Under the pieces are notes generated by a model. The model ran no database searches, was not told the DNA's origin, and saw only the letters and a list, made by a program, of their open reading frames with translations. This document shows, piece after piece, positions 27,097-36,548 of a stretch of 64,000 bases of DNA (the first letter of the stretch is position 1; each line of letters starts with the position of its first letter). This DNA comes from Tundrisphaera lichenicola. Its GTDB lineage: Bacteria > Planctomycetota > Planctomycetia > Isosphaerales > Isosphaeraceae. The position numbers and the translations under genes were made by a program. Location of the stretch: the NCBI RefSeq assembly GCF_051175385.1, contig NZ_CP195106.1:5580001-5644000 (forward strand), given 5' to 3'.

Positions 27097-28296
27097 TTAA
27101 TGGATCAGCTTAACGATCGGATCCGGCTCGATCAAGCTTATCGGCGGATCGTCTCCGAGACGCAACATGCTGCTAACTTCGTCGGAACGAAGCAAGGAAA
27201 TACCCGCTGGGACGGGTAGTGGCACCGGTTTGAGCGGTTTGTCCGGGGCGGCGACTCCCGCAGAGACGAACATGGCTAGGGTGCTGACCCCATTGAAAGT
27301 CATGTGGAGTGCAATCGGCGCGACCAATCCTCCTGTCCTCTGATAGAGAAAACCTAACCCTAATGAGAGGAAAAAGATCGGGATTGGCGTTGGCCAGACG
27401 AGGCTGTGAAGCGCTGCAAAGACGAGAGAGACAACGACATTAGCCAGGACGAGGAATGGCATTCGGGCTCTCGATCTGAGAACTCTAGCGTCAGGTGCTG
27501 CCCAAGGATTGAAATCCTCTCCACCTCGATGGTCCGGCAAGGGGGCAAGGTCGGAGAAGTCGAGCTCTTCCTCCGGAACATCCAGACGGACTGAGGGATT
27601 TGGAGATGAATCGAATGTGTTCGATCGCAATTCGGCGTTGCTATGGTCTCGCAACGCGAATCGAGAGAGCCATCCCAGCAGGACGCCTCGAAAGAGGAGT
27701 TCCTCGGCGGCCGGGGCCAGGACGACACTGGCCAGGATCATGAGGGCTGCGATGCCGGGAGATTGGTTATCCTGAATGGCCTTCTGGAGGGGATGATGGA
27801 TGGGTTTCCAGATCGATATAGCGAGGTACATCACACCGAACACGAGAGGAGCCATGATCGGGTAACTCAATATCCCCCAGACCGCCTGAGTTACGAGTCC
27901 TGGCCCGGCCATCCCGAAGTCACGGGGACGCGCCCTGGCCGTCAGGGCTAGGGTCAGGGGCACCAGGAGGATCGTTGCCCCGTTATAGAGTGAGGTGAGG
28001 ATCATCTGGTCTACGGCCGGGAGTTGGCCATCATTCGCCCTGGCCTCGGCCACCTTGGCGGGATTCGCCACGGCATAAGCCATCGAGACCCCGAGCGTCG
28101 TCGAGTACCAGACCAGGATCGCGGCAAGGACCGAACCCGCACCCCAGGGGACAACCCTGGGAGTACTGGGCGGGAGTAAAGGTTGTCCGAACCCGAATCG
28201 AAGGGCAGCTCCGATCCAGGTTGATACGATCCAGGCGAAGATCCCCAGGGTGACGAGAATGACGATGGGGCTCACCGAGGGAACGACCTGTGGCAT
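27097..28296 (-). CDS. CPBP-family intramembrane metalloprotease
   Basis: 399 residues with about eight hydrophobic segments. The CPBP (Abi/CAAX-protease) motifs are EELLFRGVLLGWL for the Glu-Glu and Arg, AALH about 95 residues later, and ALHMTFNG for the last His/Asn. A polar, acidic insertion of about 60 residues (NAELRSNTF to PDHRGG) separates motif 1 from motif 2 and is unusual for the family. It probably acts in the cytoplasmic membrane; the substrate is unknown. It is transcribed alone, divergent from tyrS. Confidence 0.88.
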   Translation of the reverse strand: MPQVVPSVSPIVILVTLGIFAWIVSTWIGAALRFGFGQPLLPPSTPRVVPWGAGSVLAAILVWYSTTLGVSMAYAVANPAKVAEARANDGQLPAVDQMILTSLYNGATILLVPLTLALTARARPRDFGMAGPGLVTQAVWGILSYPIMAPLVFGVMYLAISIWKPIHHPLQKAIQDNQSPGIAALMILASVVLAPAAEELLFRGVLLGWLSRFALRDHSNAELRSNTFDSSPNPSVRLDVPEEELDFSDLAPLPDHRGGEDFNPWAAPDARVLRSRARMPFLVLANVVVSLVFAALHSLVWPTPIPIFFLSLGLGFLYQRTGGLVAPIALHMTFNGVSTLAMFVSAGVAAPDKPLKPVPLPVPAGISLLRSDEVSSMLRLGDDPPISLIEPDPIVKLIH

Positions 28297-28411
28297 CTCG
28301 ATCTCGTTCCGGGGCTTTGAGGGCGGGCCAGGCTGTTCAATGGAACCAGATCATCGTATCGAGAGGACGGGACGGAGGCCACCTTGCCCGGACCTCCGAG
28401 ATTGACTTAGG

Positions 28412-29680
28412 ATGAGCCCTCAACCACGATCCGGTCCATCAATGCCAGGGAGGCCCCCGGTGCCCGTCAGCGCAGTTGAACAGCTAGACCTCCTCCGGCG
28501 TGGGGTCGAGGCAATCACCCCCGAAGCGGAATTTGCCAGGAAGCTCGAGAAATCGGTCGCCACCGGGACTCCCCTCCGCGTGAAGTACGGGATCGACCCA
28601 ACCGGGATCGACGTCCACCTCGGGCACACAGTCCCGCTGCGTAAACTTCGACAGTTTCAGGATCTGGGCCATACCGCCGTCGTCATCATCGGAAACTACA
28701 CGGCAATGGTAGGTGACCCCTCGGGACGCGACGAGGCCCGAGTTGCTCTCACGGAGAAACAGGTTGCCCTCAACGCCCGCGACTACCTGACGCAGGTCGG
28801 CAAGATCATCGACTTGAGCCGGGCCGAGGTTCATCATAATGGCGACTGGTTTTCGAAATGGACGTTCCTGGATGTCCTCGACCTGACTCGACGAATGACG
28901 CTCGGCCAGATTTCGGCACGGGACGACTTCTCCAAGCGCATCGCCGCCGAGAAGCCGGTCTACCTCCACGAATGTCTCTATCCCCTGATGCAGGGCTGGG
29001 ACTCCGTCGAAGTGAAGGCCGACGTCGAACTGGGGGGCACCGAACAGCTTTTCAGTCTCTTACTCGCCCGTAACTTACAGGATTCGCAAGGACAGCCCGG
29101 ACAGGTCGCCATCACGATGCCGATCCTGGTGGGCACCGATGGCGAGCGGAAGATGGGCAAGAGCCTGAGTAATTACATCGGGGTCAACGAACCGCCCGAC
29201 ACCCAGTTCGGCAAAGTGATGAGCCTTCCCGATGAGCCCATGCGGCAGTACTTCACGCTGCTGACGGATCTTCCCATGGCCGAGGTCGATCGCCTCCTCG
29301 GGCCGGGGATCAATCCTCGTGACGCCAAGGAAGTCCTCGGCAAGGCCGTCGTGGCCCAGTATCACGGCCAACTTGCCGCGGACGGGGCGGCCGATGCTTT
29401 CCGGAAGCGAGCCTTGCGCCTTGATCCAGACGAGATCCCCGAAATGGTCCTGGAACTGGAAGGGTCGGGGCCGACCCGCCCGACCCCCCTGCCCCGTCTC
29501 CTGGTCGCTCTAAAGATGGAATCCAGTACCTCGAACGCTCGACGCGTCATCGAACAAGGCGGCGTGACTCTCGGGCCGGACCGGCAGGCGGCGACCGACC
29601 CGAAAGCGGTGATCGACGTGACCGATGGGCTGATCGTCCGGGTCGGCAAACGGAAGATCGCCCGGGTCCGACTCCAATGA
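28412..29680 (+). CDS. tyrS: Tyrosyl-tRNA synthetase
   Basis: Class I synthetase attaching tyrosine to tRNA-Tyr. The nucleotide motifs are HLGH (HIGH equivalent, after GIDPTGIDV) and KMGKS in place of KMSKS, the form seen in the TyrZ-like branch. A C-terminal S4 RNA-binding domain (about 350-422) is present (ARRVIEQGGVTL). At 422 residues it is of normal size, though the first 20 or so residues are Pro-rich and the true start could be 28442. Confidence 0.95.
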   Translation: MSPQPRSGPSMPGRPPVPVSAVEQLDLLRRGVEAITPEAEFARKLEKSVATGTPLRVKYGIDPTGIDVHLGHTVPLRKLRQFQDLGHTAVVIIGNYTAMVGDPSGRDEARVALTEKQVALNARDYLTQVGKIIDLSRAEVHHNGDWFSKWTFLDVLDLTRRMTLGQISARDDFSKRIAAEKPVYLHECLYPLMQGWDSVEVKADVELGGTEQLFSLLLARNLQDSQGQPGQVAITMPILVGTDGERKMGKSLSNYIGVNEPPDTQFGKVMSLPDEPMRQYFTLLTDLPMAEVDRLLGPGINPRDAKEVLGKAVVAQYHGQLAADGAADAFRKRALRLDPDEIPEMVLELEGSGPTRPTPLPRLLVALKMESSTSNARRVIEQGGVTLGPDRQAATDPKAVIDVTDGLIVRVGKRKIARVRLQ

Positions 29681-29697
29681 ACCGTCCGACTACGAAA

Positions 29698-30171
29698 TCA
29701 GGCCGAAGCCTGAGCCGTCATCCAGGATTCAAAGCGACGGCCGATCTCCTCGGGAGACACATCCTCGGTATGAGTGGCGAGAGTCCACTCGTGACCGAAG
29801 GGATCCAACACCTTCCCCGAGCGATCGCCGTAGAATTGATCCGCAACGGGCATCACCAGGGTCCCTCCGGCGGCGACGGCCCGCTCGACTGCGGCGTCGA
29901 CATACTCCACGTACACGGCCAGGCCGACCGAGGTGCCGCCGAGAGTCTGCGGGCCGGCGATCCCCCACTCGGGAAACTCGTCGGAAAGCATCAAATGAGT
30001 ATCACCGATCACGATCTCGGCATGCATCACCTTGCCCGAAGGATCGGCGAGTCGATACGCTTCCTCGGCCCCGAACGCAACTTTGTAGAAGAGGATGGCA
30101 GCGGCGGCGTCCCTGGCTCTCAGGTAGGGCGTCACGGAATGGAACCCATGGGGGATCGGGCGGACCGACAT
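29698..30171 (-). CDS. VOC/glyoxalase-fold protein
   Basis: 157 residues forming two beta-alpha-beta-beta-beta modules of the vicinal-oxygen-chelate fold. It resembles PhnB/YdcR-like glyoxalase family proteins: VTPYLRARDAAAAILFYKVAFGA at the start, then MHAEIVIGDTHLMLSDE and the closing DRSGKVLDPFGHEWTLATH with His and Glu ligands. The reaction is not assignable. The ATG at 30171 has AAGGAG 9 bases upstream. It is divergent from the next oxidoreductase and convergent with tyrS. Confidence 0.88.
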   Translation of the reverse strand: MSVRPIPHGFHSVTPYLRARDAAAAILFYKVAFGAEEAYRLADPSGKVMHAEIVIGDTHLMLSDEFPEWGIAGPQTLGGTSVGLAVYVEYVDAAVERAVAAGGTLVMPVADQFYGDRSGKVLDPFGHEWTLATHTEDVSPEEIGRRFESWMTAQASA

Positions 30172-30263
30172 GGCATCTCGCTCCTTCGGGACTGATCGGA
30201 CTGATCCAGTGTCCTCGAGCCGGGTTTTACCGGATAACATCTGAACAGGCAACGGGAAAGCAC

Positions 30264-31337
30264 ATGGCCACCCACGGTTTTGGAATCGTAGGCTGCGGGA
30301 TGATCGCCGAGTTTCACGCACGGGCCATCGCCGAGATTCCGGGGGCTCGACTCGTTGCAGTCCTGGATCGGAACCCGCCCAAGGCCGCGAAGATTGCCGC
30401 GCTGGCGGTCGGGGAATGCCTGGCCTTCGACAACCTCGATGAAATGCTGGCACACCCGGAGCTGGATGTCGTGTGCGTCTGCACCCCGAGCGGCGCACAC
30501 CTCGATCCGGCGGTCCGTTCGGCGAAGGCCGGCAAGCATGTGGTGGTCGAAAAACCTCTGGAGGTCACCGTCGACCGGGTGGACCAGATCATCCGGGCTT
30601 GCGACGACTCGGACGTCCGACTCTGTGCCATCTTCCCCTCGCGATTCTCGGCGGCGAACGTGGCCCTGAAGGCGGCGATCGAGGGGGGGAGATTCGGCCG
30701 ACTGACCCTGGGCGACACGTACGTCAAATGGTGGAGAAGCCAGGACTACTACGACTCGGGCAAGTGGCGGGGAACCTGGGAACTCGACGGTGGTGGAGCC
30801 CTGATGAACCAGGCGATCCACAACGTCGACCTCCTCCAATGGCTGATGGGCGATGTGGAGTCGGTGACGGCCCTGACCGCGACCCTGGCTCACGAGCGGA
30901 TCGAGGTCGAGGACACCGCCGTCGCCCTGCTCCGATTCCAGAGCGGAGCCCTGGGCGTCATCGAGGCCACCACTGCGGCTTATCCGGGTCTCCTGAAGCG
31001 GACCGAGATTCACGGTGATCGCGGCTCGGCCCGGGTCGAGCAGGACGACATAACGCTCTGGACGTTCCAGGAAGAGCGTCCCGAGGATGCCGGGATGATG
31101 ACCCCGCGAGGGACCACAACCGGCGGTGCCGGCGACCCTCGGGCGATAAGCCACGCGGGGCACCGCGACCAGCTCATCAACTTCCTCCGGGCCATCGACT
31201 CCGGGACACCCGCCCAGGTTGATGGCAGGGAGGGTCGGAAGGCCGTCGAGATCATACGAGCCGTCTACCGATCGGCTCGACTTGGCAGCACCGTACACCT
31301 GCCGTTGGAGGACGACGTACAGCCGGGACCTCCCTGA
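30264..31337 (+). CDS. Gfo/Idh/MocA-family NAD(P)-dependent oxidoreductase
   Basis: 357 residues. The N-terminal Rossmann fold opens with GFGIVGCGMIAEFHARAI, the EKPLEV motif carries the family Lys, and the C-terminal domain has GGGALMNQAIHNVDLL with the catalytic Asp/His. There is no signal peptide, so it is cytosolic. Members oxidise or reduce sugars and inositols; the substrate is open. GGGAAAG precedes the ATG. It is divergent from the glyoxalase-fold gene across 92 bases. Confidence 0.92.
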   Translation: MATHGFGIVGCGMIAEFHARAIAEIPGARLVAVLDRNPPKAAKIAALAVGECLAFDNLDEMLAHPELDVVCVCTPSGAHLDPAVRSAKAGKHVVVEKPLEVTVDRVDQIIRACDDSDVRLCAIFPSRFSAANVALKAAIEGGRFGRLTLGDTYVKWWRSQDYYDSGKWRGTWELDGGGALMNQAIHNVDLLQWLMGDVESVTALTATLAHERIEVEDTAVALLRFQSGALGVIEATTAAYPGLLKRTEIHGDRGSARVEQDDITLWTFQEERPEDAGMMTPRGTTTGGAGDPRAISHAGHRDQLINFLRAIDSGTPAQVDGREGRKAVEIIRAVYRSARLGSTVHLPLEDDVQPGPP

Positions 31338-31373
31338 ATCCGGAGTCCGACGACTTGTCGATCATCAAGACGT

Positions 31374-31802
31374 TCATCGGACCGTAGCCCTAAGCGCAAT
31401 CGCAGCGAGTTCCATCGCGGCATCGCGGACCTTGGCGAGTTCCTCCGAGCAGCTCGACCGTTCCGAGACGTCTTCGGATAACCGCTCGATCTCCAGACAA
31501 GACTGGACGATCGACCCGGAATATCGGGCCACCTGCGCGGCCATCGATTCGAGTTCGAGCACCGAGAGAGGTGCCGAACTGGGGCGACGAATTAGCGTTT
31601 CGTCGATCGCCTCAAGCGCCTCTCGACCGAATTGCCGGATCGCTCTGAGTTTCTGCTCATGCGGTACCCGGTTCGAATCGCTGGGGTCATCGATCAGGAG
31701 GTCAGCGTAGCCCAAGATGAGATTGATCGGGCCAACCAGGTCGTGTCTGAGTTGCGATCTGGGTTCCCTGCCATCCGTCCCGGACTTCGTTGATTTGCTC
31801 AT
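31374..31802 (-). CDS. Stand-alone DHp-like (HisKA-type) protein
   Basis: 142 residues. The segment LRHDLVGPINLILGYADLL matches the H-box of HisKA domains (HD..PIN), followed by a second helix and an alpha-helical tail. No HATPase domain follows, so it cannot phosphorylate itself and may be a phosphotransfer or docking partner. Its start overlaps the receiver-gene stop by 4 bases. The frame stays open far upstream but there runs through the receiver gene, so that extension is rejected. Confidence 0.75.
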   Translation of the reverse strand: MSKSTKSGTDGREPRSQLRHDLVGPINLILGYADLLIDDPSDSNRVPHEQKLRAIRQFGREALEAIDETLIRRPSSAPLSVLELESMAAQVARYSGSIVQSCLEIERLSEDVSERSSCSEELAKVRDAAMELAAIALRATVR

Positions 31803-32188
31803 CGGCGATTTCCCGATGCAGACCGGTCCTGCAGGGCGGTCTCGATCTTGAATAGGAGACGCTGGAAGTCGATCGGCTTCGTATCGTAGTCGTCGGAGCC
31901 GGCCGCGAACGCCCTCTCGCGATCCCCGGAGACGGCGTGGGCGGTGAGGGCGATCACCGGAGTGGCTGCGGTGGCAGGATCGGACTTGAGCCTCCGGATC
32001 GCCTCCCAACCATCGACCATGGGCAGGCTGAGATCCATCAGGATCAGGTCGAACGAGCCGGAACGAGCTCGGGAGAGGCCGACCGGTCCATCGACCGCAG
32101 TCTCGACGGTGAACCCCCGACGCTCCAGGCGTCGAGAGAGCATGTCCCGGTTCATCTCGTTGTCTTCGACGAGCAAGATACGAGGCAT
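31799..32188 (-). CDS. Single-domain response regulator
   Basis: 129 residues, a lone receiver domain. The acidic pair is in LLVEDNEMNRD, the phosphoacceptor Asp in LILMDLSLPMVDG, and the Thr and Lys switch residues in ALTAHA and DTKPID. No output domain is present, so it works as a phosphorelay intermediate or by protein contacts (CheY/DivK type). It lies 24 bases after the large kinase and overlaps the DHp-like gene by 4 bases. Confidence 0.93.
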   Translation of the reverse strand: MPRILLVEDNEMNRDMLSRRLERRGFTVETAVDGPVGLSRARSGSFDLILMDLSLPMVDGWEAIRRLKSDPATAATPVIALTAHAVSGDRERAFAAGSDDYDTKPIDFQRLLFKIETALQDRSASGNRR

Positions 32189-32212
32189 CGGATGAAGTCT
32201 CTCCCGGCCAAC

Positions 32213-34858
32213 CTAGGAGGGACGGTTTGAAATGGGGGCAATCGATTGAACCCGCTCGACCTCGGAGGGAGGTCTGATGGACGGAACCCGAATTCGATGC
32301 GCCTCGGGACCGAGCTGTTCCACCTCGGCTGGCAATCGCATCTCGAAGGTCGAACCTCGTCCCAGTTCGCTCCTGAGCTTGATCTCTCCTCCCATCATCT
32401 CGCAATAGCGCCGGGTAATCGCCAGTCCAAGGCCAGTCCCGCCGTATTTTCTCGTCGTGGAGGCATCGGCCTGGACGAACGGCAAGAAGACACGCTCGAC
32501 CTCGGCGGAGGTCATTCCGATCCCATCGTCGGAAACCTCGAAAACGACCCATTCGCGATTGTCAGCATCGTAATGACGCCGAACAATCAGTGTAATCTTC
32601 CCCTTCTCGGTGAATTTCGCGGCGTTACTCAGGAGATTGAGGAGCGACTGACGTACTTTGGTCTGGTCGGCGTGCATGAGTCCCAGGCCAGCGGTGGAAT
32701 CGATCCTGAGGAAATTCTGATTGACCAGGACCAGGGGTTGAATCGTGGCGGCGACGGACCGGAGGAGCTCGGCGAGGTCGAAGGTCTCCAGGTAGAGTTC
32801 CATTCGACCGGCCTCGATCTTGGAGAGATCGAGGACGTCGTTGATCAGGCCGAGCAGTTGTTTCCCAGCCGAGTGGATCCGATCGAGATCGGGGAGGAGG
32901 TCATCCATCCGTCGATCGACCGCCTCCTCGCTCAGCATCTCGCTGTAACCGATCACGGCGTTCAGGGGAGTCCGCAGCTCGTGACTCATATTGGCCAGGA
33001 ACGAGCTCTTGGCCCGATTGGCGACCTCGGCGGCCTCCTTGGCGGCTCGTAGGTCGGACTCGACCTTCTTGGCCTCGGTGATGTCACGAGCAACCTTGGT
33101 GTAACCCAGGAGATGTCCCGATTCGTCGAGCACGGGCGTAACCAGCACGCTCGCGAGGAATCTCGAGCCGTCCTTCCGGAAATACCAGCGCTCATCGTCG
33201 GCCCGCCCGGTGGTGGCGGCCCGATCGAGCTCGCGCCGAGCGATATCGGAGGCTCGATCCTCCGGCGAGAACAGGCACTCGGCCGGGTGACCGAGTATCT
33301 CCGAGTCGGCATACCCGAAGAGACGTTCCGCCCCACCGTTCCAGCTGGAAACCCCGCCCTTGAGGTCGATGGCAAAGATCGCGTAATCACGGACGCTCTC
33401 GATCATCAAGCGAAGTCGCCCCTCGCTCTCACGTCTTCGTTCTTCGTCCCGCTTTCGACCAGTCACATCCGTGACCACTCCAACGAAGTGGCTCACCCCT
33501 CCATCGGGTCCCTCGACCGGGGCCAGGGTCAGGGCGTTCCAGAAAGTCGTCCCATCTTTCCGGTACGAGAGCATCTCGATCGAGACTTCTCTTCGATCCC
33601 GGAATGCGGCCCGAAGTTCTTCGATAGCAGAAGGATCGGTCTCCTCACCTTGCAAGAACTCGATGCTTCGCCCCGAAGCTTCGGACTGGGGATATCCGGT
33701 CAGTCGCTCGAAGGCCGAGTTGACATAAATGATTGGTTCGTCTTGATCCGCGGGGTCGGTGATGAAGACGCCTTGCGCGATCGCCCGAAGTCCCCGATCG
33801 CGAAGCCGCATCTCGGTCTCGGCCCGGAGCCTCGGGGCGATATCAACGAAGGTGACGACCGCACCCAGCGACTCACCACCCCGACGGATCGGGTGGGCCC
33901 GGTATTCGACCGGGATGGAAGTCCCGTCGGCCTTCCAGAACACATCTTCCTCGCCGAGAGTCCCCTGCCCGGTCTGGAACGTCTGGAAGATGGGACATTC
34001 CTCGGCAGGAAACGGCGATCCATCGAGACGGGTATGGTGAGTCAGTTCGTGCATATTCCGGCCGAGAACAAGGTCGGCCGAGGCAAAGCCCAGGAGTTCG
34101 AGCGCGGCCGGATTGCAGAAGGTGCAACGACCTTCAAGATCGACCCCATAGACCCCCTCTCCGGCCGAGTCGAGGAGGAGGCGCACCCTCGCCTCGCTCT
34201 CACGGATGACCTCTTCAGAGACGGCACGCTCGGAGAGATAGCGACGGAGCAAAGCATAAATCGAGCCGATCAGGATCAAGGCCAGCGTGGAGGCCACGGA
34301 GAATGTGGCGAAAGCTCGCCAGATACTCGCCTTGCGTTCGGCCATTCTGGAGGAGAGGAATCGGGATTCCTCCTCCTCGATCTCTCCGGCCAAAGCGAGG
34401 AGGCGAGTCGTCTGCCCGCCGTCGCGGTCGAGACGAAACCTTCGTCGACCGGCCTCGATCTGATGATCTCGGGCCAGGTCCATTGTTGCCCGGAGTTCGG
34501 CCAGTCTTTCATGTACCGCTCGACGGAGCGAATTGCATCGTTCGCGCTGCCCGGGGAGATCATCGGCCAGTTTCGTAAGTCCCGTGCATTCCACGCCGAC
34601 CAACTTCGCCGCGATCTCGAATGCTTCCAGATCCGAAGGATCGCCATCGACCAGATACCCACGACGCGCGGACTCGGCATCCTTCAGGGCCGAGGTGACA
34701 TCTTCGACCTCTTCGAGGATTTGTCGAGAATGAATCACGTGACGAGTGCTGGCATACAAATCGGCGAGATCGCTGTACGAAATCAAGGCGTTGGCAGCCA
34801 GCACTGTCAAGGACAGGCCGAAGCCCCACAATAACTTACGTTCGGCGATCCGCTTCAT
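32213..34858 (-). CDS. CHASE3/multi-PAS sensor histidine kinase with LOV-like domain
   Basis: 881 residues. There are two membrane segments (about 9-29 and 186-206) around a periplasmic CHASE3 sensor (ESARRGYLVDGD). Three PAS domains follow (about 222-345, 357-468, 485-595), then HisKA with His626 (NMSHELRTP) and HATPase_c with DDGIG (777-781) and GGTGLGLAI. The second PAS has nearly the whole LOV signature (FERLTGY, FLQG..TDP, YRKDGTTFWN), but the flavin-adduct Cys is Ile399 (GRSIEFLQG) and the C-terminal Gln is Val (FVGVVTDV). It lies 18 bases after the PP2C gene, so it shares that operon, and it probably signals to the lone receiver next to it. Confidence 0.93.
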   Translation of the reverse strand: MKRIAERKLLWGFGLSLTVLAANALISYSDLADLYASTRHVIHSRQILEEVEDVTSALKDAESARRGYLVDGDPSDLEAFEIAAKLVGVECTGLTKLADDLPGQRERCNSLRRAVHERLAELRATMDLARDHQIEAGRRRFRLDRDGGQTTRLLALAGEIEEEESRFLSSRMAERKASIWRAFATFSVASTLALILIGSIYALLRRYLSERAVSEEVIRESEARVRLLLDSAGEGVYGVDLEGRCTFCNPAALELLGFASADLVLGRNMHELTHHTRLDGSPFPAEECPIFQTFQTGQGTLGEEDVFWKADGTSIPVEYRAHPIRRGGESLGAVVTFVDIAPRLRAETEMRLRDRGLRAIAQGVFITDPADQDEPIIYVNSAFERLTGYPQSEASGRSIEFLQGEETDPSAIEELRAAFRDRREVSIEMLSYRKDGTTFWNALTLAPVEGPDGGVSHFVGVVTDVTGRKRDEERRRESEGRLRLMIESVRDYAIFAIDLKGGVSSWNGGAERLFGYADSEILGHPAECLFSPEDRASDIARRELDRAATTGRADDERWYFRKDGSRFLASVLVTPVLDESGHLLGYTKVARDITEAKKVESDLRAAKEAAEVANRAKSSFLANMSHELRTPLNAVIGYSEMLSEEAVDRRMDDLLPDLDRIHSAGKQLLGLINDVLDLSKIEAGRMELYLETFDLAELLRSVAATIQPLVLVNQNFLRIDSTAGLGLMHADQTKVRQSLLNLLSNAAKFTEKGKITLIVRRHYDADNREWVVFEVSDDGIGMTSAEVERVFLPFVQADASTTRKYGGTGLGLAITRRYCEMMGGEIKLRSELGRGSTFEMRLPAEVEQLGPEAHRIRVPSIRPPSEVERVQSIAPISNRPS

Positions 34859-34876
34859 CTTGGCCCTCTGGGTGGA

Positions 34877-36118
34877 TCAATCCGAGGGAAATAATCCTCG
34901 GAATTCGACCGCCAAGATTGAAACATCGTCCCGGACTCCTGTCACCCCGGACCAGGACTCGACCGCAGCCACCAGTTGGTTGACGACCGAACAAAGTGGC
35001 TCGGAGCGTCCCGCCTCGACCGCCCGAAGCAACCGGTCGCTGCCGAGAGCATCGCCCGAATCGTTGACAGCCTCGGGAATCCCATCGGAGAAGAGATAGA
35101 TCCGGTCGCCCGCCTCAAGCATGACGGACCACTCATTATACGGCTTGGGCCCATCCCCGAGCCCGATCGGGTAGCCCCGACCCGTCAAAACCCTCGCCCC
35201 GGAGGCAGAGAGATGGATCGGACCGGGATGACCGGCCAGGGTGTATCGAAATTCTCCGGTCTGCGAGTTCAAGATCCCATACGCCAGGGTCGAATATTGC
35301 TCGGTCGAGAGTTCGAAGGGAAAGAGTCGGTTGAGTCGCCCGGCCACCTCCGCCGGGGCCAGCGGTTCAAGACGATCCTCCCCTTCTCCGCCGCGGATGA
35401 GGATCGATGAGGCGTCGGTGGGAGGCGAAAGTAGCCGCCCCAGACTGACCGACATCAACGCCGAGGCAACACCGTGACCGCTAACGTCCAGGACATAGAT
35501 CGCCGCGAGATGGTCGGCCAGCTTGATGGCGCTCAATCCATCGCCAGCAAGTTCATCACAAGGTCGGAAGGCCCAGGAAAAGCCGAGGCCGGGTACCTCC
35601 GGAGAGGATCGAGGCAGCAAGGCCTCCTGGATTCGTGCGGCGGCTCTCAGGTCGCGGGACATCCGGGAATTCGCCGACTCAAGGTCGCGGTTCCGCTCAC
35701 TCAAACGCCGTTCCAGTTGGTGGACCTGATCGACTGCCCGTTTCAGAGCGATCTGGGTCTGAATTCGAGCCACCACGACCGGAAAGTCGAACGGCTTGGT
35801 CACATAGTCGTTGGCACCCAAACCTAAAGCATGGATTACGTCGCCGCTGTCGTCCTTCGCCGTCGCCATGATTACCGGTAGTGCGGTGGGGATATGGTGC
35901 TCGCGAATGATCTTGAGGACCTCAAACCCATCGAGTCCGGGCATCATGACGTCCAGAAGTATGACGTCAAACGGCCGCTCGCCGATGAAACTGAGCGCGT
36001 GTTGCCCATCCTGGGCGACGGTTGCCTCATATCCCAGCCGCTGGAGTCGGCGAGAAAGGAGATCGCGATTATTCGCATCGTCGTCCACGATGAGGACGGA
36101 ACCCAAACCGTCCGTCAT
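34877..36118 (-). CDS. Response regulator with PP2C-type (RsbU-like) phosphatase
   Basis: 413 residues: a receiver at about 1-125 (VDDDANNRD, LLDVMMPGLDG with the Asp, Lys in YVTKPFD), a coiled-coil linker at about 135-175, and a SpoIIE/PP2C Ser/Thr phosphatase domain. Phosphatase motifs are CDELAGDG, LDVSGHGVAS, LFSDGIPEA and VRDDVSILAV; the second metal Asp of the usual GDYYD is not obvious. Such proteins dephosphorylate anti-anti-sigma factors in partner switching. The ATG at 36118 is preferred to 36205, which adds 29 unrelated residues. It is first in the signalling operon. Confidence 0.92.
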   Translation of the reverse strand: MTDGLGSVLIVDDDANNRDLLSRRLQRLGYEATVAQDGQHALSFIGERPFDVILLDVMMPGLDGFEVLKIIREHHIPTALPVIMATAKDDSGDVIHALGLGANDYVTKPFDFPVVVARIQTQIALKRAVDQVHQLERRLSERNRDLESANSRMSRDLRAAARIQEALLPRSSPEVPGLGFSWAFRPCDELAGDGLSAIKLADHLAAIYVLDVSGHGVASALMSVSLGRLLSPPTDASSILIRGGEGEDRLEPLAPAEVAGRLNRLFPFELSTEQYSTLAYGILNSQTGEFRYTLAGHPGPIHLSASGARVLTGRGYPIGLGDGPKPYNEWSVMLEAGDRIYLFSDGIPEAVNDSGDALGSDRLLRAVEAGRSEPLCSVVNQLVAAVESWSGVTGVRDDVSILAVEFRGLFPSD

Positions 36119-36320
36119 AAAGCTCTTTCGTTTACGGATAGGGATCGAGTCCGACGAATGCCGGGAGTTTTTCTCGATCGCCCGAGACTCGACAAATCGA
36201 AACAACCTTGTTCATCATAACGCACGACCGAGCCTGGAGAGACGTTGATTCCGAACCGAGACTGGAAGTGGCGCGTAAAATAGTGATAGTGAAGCGATCT
36301 TGTGATTTCTGGAGCCGATC

Positions 36321-36548
36321 ATGACCGCGGCGTATTTCGACGAATTCGACGATCGATTTGAGGACGATGAGACCTGGCTGGACGATTTCGACGACCGTGA
36401 CGAGGCCTTCGATGCCGCGGCCGAGGCATCCATCATCGATGATCCTGGCCTCGACTGGACCACCTTCGACGGCCGGAAGCGGAATGACCTGGGTTTCCTC
36501 CTCGAAGGAGAGGAAGAAGACGCCGAGGACGACGATATCGCGGCATGA
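36321..36548 (+). CDS. Small, extremely acidic protein
   Basis: 75 residues with 30 Asp/Glu and only 5 Lys/Arg, in repeated DD/DDFDD clusters; no cysteines. GGAG sits 8 bases before the ATG. It falls between convergent and divergent neighbours with no overlap, which favours a real gene. The family is not recognised. It could mimic nucleic acid or bind cations or a basic protein, but nothing in the sequence proves that. Confidence 0.65.
   Translation: MTAAYFDEFDDRFEDDETWLDDFDDRDEAFDAAAEASIIDDPGLDWTTFDGRKRNDLGFLLEGEEEDAEDDDIAA

Noticed and set aside
31374..32552. Extension of the DHp-like frame upstream to 32552
   Set aside because: The extra part runs antisense to nothing but in another phase over the receiver and kinase genes; a 4-base overlap with the receiver stop gives a better start at 31802.
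33113..34834. A 573-codon plus-strand open frame opposite the sensor kinase
   Set aside because: Same reason: the minus strand encodes recognisable CHASE3, PAS, HisKA and ATPase domains; the opposite frame shows none.
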